Positions 1 through 5,033 of a stretch of 5,362 nt of DNA are shown here, in pieces; position 1 is the first letter of the stretch, and every line of letters starts with the position of its first letter. The position numbers were made by a program, and so were the translations under genes. Origin of the DNA: Candidatus Falkowiibacteriota bacterium (GTDB lineage: Bacteria > Patescibacteriota > Patescibacteriia > Patescibacteriales > GWE2-39-37); NCBI GenBank assembly GCA_013335665.1, contig JAAXVE010000066.1, positions 1-5,362 of the forward strand, in the 5' to 3' direction. The notes beneath the pieces were generated by a model. That model saw nothing but the letters and a program-made list of their open reading frames with translations, had not been told where the DNA came from and made no database searches.

Positions 1-714
1 TTAGCAGTTGGTGGTTTTAAAGGGTTGCGCTCCTTATTATCTCTTGTCTTGAGTTTTTTTGTTATTATGGATTTTATTATCCCTAAAATATTGGCAGGAT
101 CTGATCCTGTGTTAATTACGGTTGCCGGTTCTTTTTTTATTCTTATTTTTATTATATATCTGACAGAAGGCTTTAATCGCCTTGCTCATATTTCTGTTTT
201 GAGTATTTTTTTGAGTTTGTTAACTACAGTGCTATTGTCTTGGTTTTTTGTGGATATTACAAAATTATCAGGATTAGCTACGGAAGATGCGAGCTTTTTA
301 ATTGGGCTGGGTAATGGCGATATAAGTTTCCAGGGATTACTGATGGCTGGCATAATTATTGGTGCGCTTGGCGTGCTGGACGATGTTGTAATTTCCCAGG
401 TGGCTGCGGTGTCTGAACTTTATATAACTGATTCTACATTGAGCCGGTGGGATCTTTTTAGCCGCGCATATAAAGTGGGAGTCTCTCACATAAGTTCCAT
501 GACAAATACTCTGTTTCTAGCCTACGCAGGCGCATCCATTACCTTGCTGATACTATTTTCGAGCGGCCAAAGCGGCTTCAGCTCTTGGGGGCAGGCAGTT
601 AATAACGAGATGATTGCAACAGAAATAGTAAGAACCTTGGCTGGTAGCATTGGGCTCATTTTAGCGGTTCCAATTTCGACCTATCTGGCGGTTTGGGCAA
701 TAAAAAGAAAATAA
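1..714 (+). CDS. YibE/F-like multipass membrane protein, C-terminal part (5' end outside window)
   Basis: The reading frame is open from base 1 to the TAA at 712-714. The TTG at 25 is not a convincing start because coding-like sequence (LAVGGFKG) continues upstream, so the gene begins outside the window. The visible 237 residues contain about six hydrophobic segments (roughly residues 11-30, 37-55, 63-84, 110-138, 170-187 and 208-234 of the visible peptide). Three stretches match what I recall of the YibE/F family (PF07907): GALGVLDDVVISQ near 121-133, the GVSHISSMTNTLFLAYAG region near 160-177, and EIVRTLAGSIGLILAVP near 208-224. The acidic pair in the LDD motif and the polar SHISSMTNT loop lie in or next to membrane segments and are probably functional. 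The protein should sit in the cytoplasmic membrane. The molecular function of the family is not settled; a transport role is often suggested. It converges on trpS. Confidence 0.85.
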   Translation, partial: LAVGGFKGLRSLLSLVLSFFVIMDFIIPKILAGSDPVLITVAGSFFILIFIIYLTEGFNRLAHISVLSIFLSLLTTVLLSWFFVDITKLSGLATEDASFLIGLGNGDISFQGLLMAGIIIGALGVLDDVVISQVAAVSELYITDSTLSRWDLFSRAYKVGVSHISSMTNTLFLAYAGASITLLILFSSGQSGFSSWGQAVNNEMIATEIVRTLAGSIGLILAVPISTYLAVWAIKRK

Positions 715-743
715 AAAATAGGCTCATTTAGCCGATATTTTTT
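713..743. terminator. Bidirectional intrinsic terminator between yibE/F-like gene and trpS
   Basis: A hairpin with core GGCT (721-724) and AGCC (730-733), loop CATTT, extends through an A.G mismatch into A/T pairs between the A-run at 713-718 and the T-run at 738-743. Each strand therefore has a stem followed by six T residues, as expected for a terminator serving both convergent genes. It overlaps the yibE/F-like stop codon and reaches the trpS stop codon (742-744). The GC core is only 4 bp, so strength is uncertain. Confidence 0.6.
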
Positions 744-1737
744 ATAATCTGAGTCCAATTTTTTGTTTAGCCTCAGTGAGTGTTTTTTCTGCTATAGGTC
801 TTACTTTTTCTGCATGACTCTTGAGCAGTCCGATTATATCATCATTGCTGTAGGAGTTGAATCTTTTTTGATAATCGACTAGAAAATTTTCCACTAGCAC
901 CGCTAAGTCTTTTTTAAATTCGCCATAACCTTTACCGGCGTATTTTTTTTCTATTGAATCGATTTTAGCATTAAACAATATAGAGTAAATGGTTAGCAGG
1001 TTTGAAATGCCTGGCTTATTTTCTTTGTCGTATTTTATTGTTGCCTCTGAATCAGTTGCCGCCCTCATAATCTTTTTTGCTGCCATTGAAGGATTGTCTA
1101 GCATGGCAATATAGTTTGATGAAGCGGTATCGCTTTTGCCCATTTTTTTTGTAGGATTGTCGAGGCCCATTATGCGCGCCCCTTCCTTACGAACTTTCGC
1201 AGCAGGAATGATGAATGTTTCGCCAAATTGATGATTGAAACGTTTTGCCAGCTCTCTGGCCAGCTCAACGTGCTGAACCTGATCCTCGCCCACCGGGACA
1301 ATTTCCGTATTATACAATAGTATATCTGCCGCCATAAGAACAGGGTAGTCGTATAAGCCTACGCTTACCGTTTCTTGATTCTTGCCGGCTTTTTCTTTAA
1401 ACTGGGTCATTTTATTCAAGTCGGCAATCCGAGCTGTGCAGTTAAGAAGCCATGCCAACTCTGCATGGGCAGTTACTGCAGACTGCTGAAAGATGATCGA
1501 TTTTGCTGGGTCTATGCCTGAAGCAAGATAATGTTTTGTTATTTCGATTATTCTCTGATTAAGCAATTCAGGATCTTGCTTTACCGTGATGGCATGCAAG
1601 TCAACTACGCAGAAAATGCAGTTGTATTCTTCTTGTAGCGGCGCCCACTGAGAAAGAGCACCAAGATAATTTCCAAGATGGAGGTCACCCGAAGGCTTTA
1701 CTCCGGAAAAAATGCTTTTTTTGTTTGCTGTGCCCAT
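742..1737 (-). CDS. trpS: Tryptophanyl-tRNA synthetase
   Basis: Class I aminoacyl-tRNA synthetase that charges tRNA-Trp with tryptophan using ATP, in the cytoplasm. The chosen start, ATG at 1737-1735, gives 331 residues, the usual bacterial TrpRS length. A longer frame opening with TTG at 1776 would add 13 non-conserved residues (QNLILKYKLIKR) and overlap tsaD, so I reject it. The N-terminal KPSGDLHLGNYLGAL carries the HIGH-type signature as HLGN at 20-23. The tryptophan-site region SVGLYDYPVLMAADILLY (125-142) and VGEDQVQH (149-156) are typical of the family. The second class I signature appears as KMGKS at 198-202 instead of the usual KMSKS; both lysines and the last serine are kept. ATDSEATIKYD followed by PGISNLL is the expected C-terminal signature. 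It lies 13 bases downstream of tsaD on the same strand and is probably cotranscribed. No Shine-Dalgarno is visible before the start (AATAAAACGT). Confidence 0.96.
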   Translation of the reverse strand: MGTANKKSIFSGVKPSGDLHLGNYLGALSQWAPLQEEYNCIFCVVDLHAITVKQDPELLNQRIIEITKHYLASGIDPAKSIIFQQSAVTAHAELAWLLNCTARIADLNKMTQFKEKAGKNQETVSVGLYDYPVLMAADILLYNTEIVPVGEDQVQHVELARELAKRFNHQFGETFIIPAAKVRKEGARIMGLDNPTKKMGKSDTASSNYIAMLDNPSMAAKKIMRAATDSEATIKYDKENKPGISNLLTIYSILFNAKIDSIEKKYAGKGYGEFKKDLAVLVENFLVDYQKRFNSYSNDDIIGLLKSHAEKVRPIAEKTLTEAKQKIGLRL

Positions 1738-1750
1738 ACGTTTTATTAAT

Positions 1751-2791
1751 TTATATTTCAAGATTAGGTTTTGCAATTATATTGTGCAGCCCTGTTTCCT
1801 GTCTGAAGCACGCAGCAGCTCCAATCATAGCAGCGTTATCCGTGGTGTATTGTAGCTCAGGCATGTGAAATGATAAGCCGGCTTTTTCGCAGGATGCTTT
1901 AAGTTGGGTGCGAAGTTCGGCGTTTGCTGAAACTCCACCAGCGAGCATTACGGTACCAATTGAAAATTTTTTCGCTGCCTTCATGGTTTTAAAGACAAGT
2001 ACATCGATAACCGCCTGTTGGAACTCGGCGCAATATTGGGGGATGCGTTTTTGCCAGTCTTTATCTTTTTGAAGTTGGTATAGCAGGGCTGTTTTTAGTC
2101 CTGAAAATGAAAAGTCAAAGTTTTGCGTTTCAATCATTGGTCGCGGCAATTTTATATTGTTTGCGCCTGACGTCATTAAGAATTCTTTTGCAAGACGTGA
2201 AACTATCGGGCCGCCTGGGTATCCCAAATTCATAAGCTGTGCCGCTTTATCAAAGGCCTCTCCGGCAGCATCGTCGCGAGTTTGGCCGACCATTTCTAAG
2301 CGGTAAGTCGGATCTAATTTCATTAAATTTGTATGTCCTCCAGAAACAGTTAGAATAATTGCAGGTAAATTTATTGATTCGTTAGATATGAAGTTTGCAA
2401 AGATGTGGGCTTCAATGTGGTTTATTGGTATTAGGGGCGTTTCCCAGGCTAGAGACAAAGCCTTTGCGGTCTCAACGCCGACAACAAGTGAAGTGACAAG
2501 ACCGGGGCCTGCAGCAACGGCTATGGCAGTAATTATATTTTTTGCCTCGCTGGTTTTTATATTGCCATCTTTAAGACATTCGTGTATGACCGGGACTATG
2601 TTTTTTACATGTTCTCTTGCAGCTAGTTCTGGAACCACGCCGCCGTATTTTTGATGCAATTTAATTTGGGAATTTATGACGTTCGACTTAACTGTTATTT
2701 TGCCATCTGAAAAATCAATTAAAGCAGCAGCTGTTTCATCGCAGCTCGTTTCGATTGCAAGTATTAATTTGTGGCTAGCATTAGTGGTCAT
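1751..2791 (-). CDS. tsaD: tRNA N6-threonylcarbamoyladenosine (t6A37) transferase subunit TsaD
   Basis: TsaD (Kae1/Gcp/YgjD family) transfers the threonylcarbamoyl group from TC-AMP, made by TsaC/Sua5, to A37 of ANN-decoding tRNAs, acting with TsaB and TsaE in bacteria. The chosen ATG at 2791-2789 gives 346 residues, normal for the family, and places the conserved LAIETSCDETAAAL at 11-24. An upstream in-frame TTG at 2857 lies inside the tRNA terminator hairpin and is rejected. Seen motifs: metal-binding HIEAH at 125-129, SGGHT at 150-154, DDAAGEAFDK at 173-182, GGVSAN at 285-290 and TDNAAMIG at 317-324, whose aspartate (318) is the usual third metal ligand. The ASKHA-fold nucleotide site is therefore intact. 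A good promoter directly abuts the start codon, with no room for an untranslated leader. trpS follows after 13 bases. No Shine-Dalgarno is present. Confidence 0.97.
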   Translation of the reverse strand: MTTNASHKLILAIETSCDETAAALIDFSDGKITVKSNVINSQIKLHQKYGGVVPELAAREHVKNIVPVIHECLKDGNIKTSEAKNIITAIAVAAGPGLVTSLVVGVETAKALSLAWETPLIPINHIEAHIFANFISNESINLPAIILTVSGGHTNLMKLDPTYRLEMVGQTRDDAAGEAFDKAAQLMNLGYPGGPIVSRLAKEFLMTSGANNIKLPRPMIETQNFDFSFSGLKTALLYQLQKDKDWQKRIPQYCAEFQQAVIDVLVFKTMKAAKKFSIGTVMLAGGVSANAELRTQLKASCEKAGLSFHMPELQYTTDNAAMIGAAACFRQETGLHNIIAKPNLEI

Positions 2792-2797
2792 GTTAAA

Positions 2798-2826
2798 ACT
2801 ATACAGTTGTTTGACAGATAGGTCAA
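2798..2826 (-). promoter_or_regulatory. Sigma70-type promoter of tsaD (predicted leaderless)
   Basis: Minus-strand -35 TTGACC (2826-2821), a 17-bp spacer, and -10 TATAGT (2803-2798). Exactly six bases (TTTAAC) separate the -10 from the ATG at 2791, so the normal +1 position falls on the A of the start codon. It lies just downstream of the tRNA-Glu terminator, which supports an independent tsaD-trpS unit. Confidence 0.65.
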
Positions 2827-2827
2827 A
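2810..2827. repeat. Inverted repeat TTTGAC-N6-GTCAAA over the tsaD -35
   Basis: A perfect 6-bp inverted repeat with a 6-base spacer (AGATAG) covers the -35 element and the upstream part of the spacer of the tsaD promoter. Its position suits an operator for a dimeric regulator. The arms include the TTGAC of the -35 itself, so chance is a real alternative. Confidence 0.4.
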
Positions 2828-2832
2828 AGCTG

Positions 2833-2866
2833 AAAAAAAAGAAATTGGACTAGCCAATTTCTTTTT
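2833..2866 (-). terminator. Intrinsic terminator of tRNA-Glu
   Basis: A perfect 13-bp stem (2836-2848 with 2854-2866) around a 5-base loop, with core AAATTGG/CCAATTT. On the minus strand it ends in a run of eight T (2840-2833), of which the first five are in the stem. It starts 7 bases after the 3' end of the tRNA. The stem is A/T-rich, and the plus strand could also terminate weakly here. Confidence 0.8.
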
Positions 2867-2873
2867 CTTTATG

Positions 2874-2945
2874 TAGCGCTACGGGGAATCGAACCCCGGT
2901 TACCAGGATGAAAACCTGGTGTCCTAACCACTAGACGATAGCGCC
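2874..2945 (-). tRNA. trnE: tRNA-Glu, anticodon UUC
   Basis: The minus strand folds into a 72-nt cloverleaf without CCA. The acceptor stem is GGCGCTA with TAGCGCT, which gives a G1-U72 wobble as the first pair. The D arm is GTC..GAC, the anticodon arm is CCAGG-TTTTCAT-CCTGG with anticodon TTC at positions 34-36, the variable region is TAAC, and the T arm is CGGGG-TTCGATT-CCCCG. It reads GAA and GAG glutamate codons. The discriminator is A73 and the following bases are CAT, so CCA is not encoded and must be added by a CCA-adding enzyme. It has its own promoter upstream and terminator downstream, and looks like a single-tRNA transcript. Confidence 0.97.
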
Positions 2946-2955
2946 AAATTTAAAT

Positions 2956-2976
2956 AAAAAACCCCCAAAAGGGTGT
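2956..2976 (-). promoter_or_regulatory. Terminator-like hairpin in the tRNA-Glu 5' leader
   Basis: On the minus strand ACACCC-TTTT-GGGGGT can fold into a short stem with one A.G mismatch, followed directly by six T (2961-2956). It lies between the predicted transcription start (about 2981-2983) and the mature tRNA 5' end at 2945. It resembles an attenuator or a weak terminator; it could instead act only in 5' leader processing. The stem has four or five G-C/C-G pairs at most, so termination efficiency is doubtful. Confidence 0.35.
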
Positions 2977-2988
2977 CGGATATTTAAC

Positions 2989-3017
2989 AATATAAAACAA
3001 ATGTTTGTTATTGTCAA
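2989..3017 (-). promoter_or_regulatory. Near-consensus sigma70-type promoter of tRNA-Glu
   Basis: Minus-strand -35 TTGACA (3017-3012, perfect consensus), a 17-bp spacer, and -10 TATATT (2994-2989). The expected start at about 2981-2983 leaves a leader of about 36-38 nt before the tRNA. A strong promoter suits a stable RNA gene. It abuts the pgi terminator. Confidence 0.75.
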
Positions 3018-3020
3018 TAA
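2996..3020. repeat. Two abutting palindromes inside the tRNA-Glu promoter
   Basis: AACAAA-TG-TTTGTT (2996-3009) fills the spacer between -35 and -10, and TTATTG-T-CAATAA (3008-3020) covers the -35. Both are perfect 6-bp inverted repeats and they share two bases. They could be operator sites, but the DNA here is strongly A/T-rich and short palindromes arise easily. Confidence 0.3.
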
Positions 3021-3056
3021 ACAAATAGCGCCCTCTGAAAAAGAGGGCGCTATTTG
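3018..3056 (-). terminator. Intrinsic terminator of the pgi/pmi gene
   Basis: A perfect 15-bp stem (3022-3036 with 3042-3056) with loop GAAAA contains the G/C-rich block GCGCCCTCT. It begins 10 bases after the isomerase stop codon. On the minus strand it is followed by a modest U-tract (TTTATT). On the plus strand it is followed by A residues, so it should act only for leftward transcription. Confidence 0.8.
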
Positions 3057-3066
3057 AAAAATACAA

Positions 3067-4140
3067 TTAATTTTCTGCTAATTTTTGCTTAAACCAATCA
3101 ACCCATTTTATTTCCACGGGGTTTACCTGATTTAAGATACCAAGATAAAAGCTTGTCCAAGAGCCAAGCTGCAACAACTCAAATGATTGCTCTAGCGGAG
3201 TTTCACCCATGAGAAGATGCTCAATTACAGGAATATTGTTGTTTTTAATTACTTCTTTTGTCAATCTTGCTCTTTTTTGTATTCTTGGGTGATACAGATT
3301 TGAGTCAAAAAAGACGAAGGATAGAGTTTCAGTATTGCTGGCCGGGTTTGCCAATCCTTCCATTGCAAAGTGATTAAGGTCTGGCAGGACAAGGAAGCTG
3401 GCAAAATTTTTGCTGTTTTCGCAAATTTGGTTGCGAAAGGCGCGTAAGTTTCCGCCAATAAATTCGGCACCGACTAAAATGGGTTGCTTCTTGTAGATTG
3501 CGGAAGCAATTGTTTTTGCCGGATTATTTTTTGTTGGAGTTGAAAGCTGTAATGATTCATCCCATGTTTGCAGATTGCGAATAATTCCTTCTAGAATAGC
3601 TCTGTCGAAATCAAAGATCCCAGTGGATGATAAAAGACTGGCAATACCGAAAATTGAATAGCCTAAACCTAGCCTTGGTTGATTTGAGGGGTTATATTTA
3701 GGCTTGAAAATATAAGCTGGAATATTGTCATCTTTTATAATTTTTTCTAACTGGCTATTTCCTTCCGAAACAATGGCAATTATCTTTGCTTCGCGTTTTT
3801 TGACCTCATTATAAACGCTTAGGACCTCTTCGGTTGTTCCTGAATATGAAGACAGAACATAAAGGGTTTTACTATTTACCGATGCGGGGATGTCATATCC
3901 GGCTGAAATATTTAGAGGGACCGGAAGTTTGTCGGCCAAGGCATCCTTAATTATGTGTGCCCCCAGATTTGAACCGCCCATACCCTTTACCACTATCTGC
4001 GTGATGTCTTTGTACGATTCTGGAATTTTTATTAGTTTAGCCTCTTCCAAGACTTGCTGCATCTGTTCAGCTAGAGAGCTGATTGATTCGGCAACTTTGC
4101 CGGTGTCGAATTGTTTTATTCGGTTTAAATCATCAAGCAT
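3067..4140 (-). CDS. Bifunctional phosphoglucose/phosphomannose isomerase
   Basis: SIS-domain cytoplasmic enzyme that interconverts glucose-6-P or mannose-6-P with fructose-6-P, linking glycolysis to mannose and sugar-nucleotide supply. The 357 residues are typical of the small Pgi/Pmi family, not of classical 550-residue Pgi. The first SIS domain shows GMGGSNLGAHII (53-64) and the phosphate-binding SSYSGTTEEVLS (97-108); NQPRLGLGY (153-161) carries the conserved arginine (156). The second half shows GAEFIGGNLRAFRNQICENSK (224-244) with glutamate 241, and LPDLNH (252-257) with histidine 257. Their 16-residue spacing equals that of the catalytic Glu203 and His219 I recall for the Pyrobaculum enzyme. 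The C-terminal LGSWTSFYLGILNQVNPVEI is the usual final signature. The ATG at 4140-4138 is the only sensible start and has no clear Shine-Dalgarno. It has its own promoter and terminator and is divergent from yebC. Confidence 0.93.
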   Translation of the reverse strand: MLDDLNRIKQFDTGKVAESISSLAEQMQQVLEEAKLIKIPESYKDITQIVVKGMGGSNLGAHIIKDALADKLPVPLNISAGYDIPASVNSKTLYVLSSYSGTTEEVLSVYNEVKKREAKIIAIVSEGNSQLEKIIKDDNIPAYIFKPKYNPSNQPRLGLGYSIFGIASLLSSTGIFDFDRAILEGIIRNLQTWDESLQLSTPTKNNPAKTIASAIYKKQPILVGAEFIGGNLRAFRNQICENSKNFASFLVLPDLNHFAMEGLANPASNTETLSFVFFDSNLYHPRIQKRARLTKEVIKNNNIPVIEHLLMGETPLEQSFELLQLGSWTSFYLGILNQVNPVEIKWVDWFKQKLAEN

Positions 4141-4166
4141 GTACTTAATCTAAAAATTATTTTTTT

Positions 4167-4175
4167 ATTATATCA
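4167..4175 (-). promoter_or_regulatory. Extended -10 promoter of pgi/pmi
   Basis: The minus strand reads TGATATAAT (4175-4167), a perfect TGn extended -10 plus consensus TATAAT. No good -35 lies 16-18 bp upstream, which is common when an extended -10 is present. The expected start near 4160 gives an untranslated leader of about 20 nt that lacks a Shine-Dalgarno. Confidence 0.65.
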
Positions 4176-4186
4176 CTGTTTTAATA

Positions 4187-4208
4187 AAAGTGTATAAAAT
4201 AGCACTTT
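4187..4208. repeat. Inverted repeat AAAGTG-N10-CACTTT in the pgi/yebC divergent region
   Basis: A perfect 6-bp inverted repeat with a 10-base spacer (TATAAAATAG) lies between the two divergent promoters, upstream of the pgi -10 and about 10 bases before the yebC -35. The centre-to-centre distance of the arms is 16 bases. A related CACT lies at 4174-4177 next to the extended -10. It could bind a regulator shared by both genes; this is inference only. Confidence 0.3.
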
Positions 4209-4218
4209 GCACCTTGAT

Positions 4219-4247
4219 TTTTGCAATAAAATCTGTTAAAATATAAT
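4219..4247 (+). promoter_or_regulatory. Candidate sigma70-type promoter of yebC-ruvC
   Basis: A consensus -10 TATAAT lies at 4242-4247. The -35 is weak: TTTTGC (4219-4224) at 17-bp spacing, or TTGCAA (4221-4226) at only 15 bp. The expected start near 4254 leaves a leader of about 46 nt before the yebC ATG. Confidence 0.55.
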
Positions 4248-4252
4248 CGATT

Positions 4253-4276
4253 CAGGCCTTTGCCTGCTTTATTTTT
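4253..4276 (+). promoter_or_regulatory. Hairpin plus T-rich tract in the yebC leader
   Basis: CAGGC (4253-4257), loop CTTT, GCCTG (4262-4266), followed by CTTTATTTTT. The perfect 5-bp, mostly G/C stem with a T-rich tail looks like a weak terminator or attenuator. It begins almost exactly at the predicted transcription start, so it could instead be a 5'-end stem that stabilises the mRNA. Confidence 0.35.
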
Positions 4277-4299
4277 ATAACTTTACGTAAACTTATTTT

Positions 4300-5022
4300 A
4301 TGTCTGGACATAGTAAATGGGCCACTACAAAAAGACAGAAAGCCGTGACCGACGCCAAGAAGGGAGCGATTTTTACAAAGCTAGCAAATTTGATTACTCT
4401 CGCCGCCAAGGAAAAAGGTGGTGATCCTACCGTAAACTTCATGCTTCGCATGACTATTGAAAAAGCAAAAGCGGCAAACATGCCCAAGGAAAATATTGAG
4501 CGATCAATTAAGAGAGGAACTGGTGAACTGGCAGGTGATGCTATAGAAGAATTATATTATGAGGGTATTGGTCCAAGTCGTACCCAATTTATAGTTAAGT
4601 GCCTGACTAATAATAAAAACAGAACTGCCGCAGAAATTAGACATATTTTTTCGAAAAATGGCGGTTCAATGGGAGCGGTCGGTTGGAATTTTGGGCAAAA
4701 GGGCGTGATAAGGGTGAGTGAAGAGTCTTTGGGTGATAGGGATTGGGAGGAGTTGGAGATGAGCCTGATTGATACCGGGGCGGATGACATTTTAAAGGAA
4801 GAAGAAGGACTGATAGTTTATACCAAAATAGCTGATTTACAAAAGATGAAGGAGTGGTTCGATAATGAAAAAATCAGCGTTGAAATGGCGCAAATAGAAT
4901 ATGTCCCTAAGGAAACTCAAGAACTCGACGATGATGAATTGGTTCCAGTCGAAAGATTTATAGAGGAGTTGGAAGACAATGAGGACGTTAATGACTACTA
5001 TCACAATATTAGCAACCTATAA
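4300..5022 (+). CDS. yebC: YebC/PmpR (DUF28, TACO1) family protein
   Basis: A 240-residue protein, normal length for the family. It opens with the hallmark MSGHSKWATTKRQKAV and KKGAIFTKLAN (21-31). The central FIVKCLTNNKNRTAAEIRHI (97-116) and NGGSMGAVGWNFGQKGVI (120-137) are the most conserved family blocks, and the acidic C-terminus with ELEDNEDVNDYYHN (223-236) is also typical. The family has been described as transcription regulators (PmpR in Pseudomonas) and, through mitochondrial TACO1 and bacterial homologues, as ribosome-associated factors that help translation of difficult sequences such as proline runs. The sequence cannot decide between these roles. It is divergent from pgi and is followed after 11 bases by ruvC, the classic bacterial yebC-ruvC order. 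The ATG at 4300 fits the family N-terminus exactly but has no Shine-Dalgarno (AAACTTATTTT before it). Confidence 0.95.
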   Translation: MSGHSKWATTKRQKAVTDAKKGAIFTKLANLITLAAKEKGGDPTVNFMLRMTIEKAKAANMPKENIERSIKRGTGELAGDAIEELYYEGIGPSRTQFIVKCLTNNKNRTAAEIRHIFSKNGGSMGAVGWNFGQKGVIRVSEESLGDRDWEELEMSLIDTGADDILKEEEGLIVYTKIADLQKMKEWFDNEKISVEMAQIEYVPKETQELDDDELVPVERFIEELEDNEDVNDYYHNISNL

Positions 5023-5033
5023 AAAATCTGATT

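Noticed and set aside
1738..1776. Longer trpS start (TTG at 1776) overlapping the end of tsaD
   Set aside because: The extra 13 residues are not TrpRS-like, the codon is TTG, and ATG at 1737 gives the family length.
1776..1805. Possible internal promoter for trpS (CAGACA-18-TATAAT) inside the tsaD 3' end
   Set aside because: The -10 is consensus but the -35 matches only four of six bases and the site is in coding, A/T-rich sequence; cotranscription with tsaD is the simpler reading.
2388..2654. Plus-strand open frame of 88 codons opposite tsaD
   Set aside because: It is a shadow of tsaD: no start signal and no recognisable protein features.
2792..2857. Longer tsaD start (TTG at 2857)
   Set aside because: It lies in the tRNA terminator stem and upstream of the tsaD promoter; the ATG at 2791 sits at the right distance from the conserved ETSCDET motif.
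2938..3033. ATAGCGCC shared by the tRNA end (2938-2945) and the pgi terminator stem (3026-3033)
   Set aside because: An isolated 8-base match without flanking similarity; not convincing as an attachment site or tRNA-derived duplication.
3890..4153. Plus-strand open frame of 87 codons opposite pgi/pmi
   Set aside because: A shadow of the well-supported isomerase gene on the minus strand.
4206..4225. Direct repeat TTTGCA at 4206-4211 and 4220-4225
   Set aside because: Only six bases in an A/T-rich promoter region with no third copy; likely chance.
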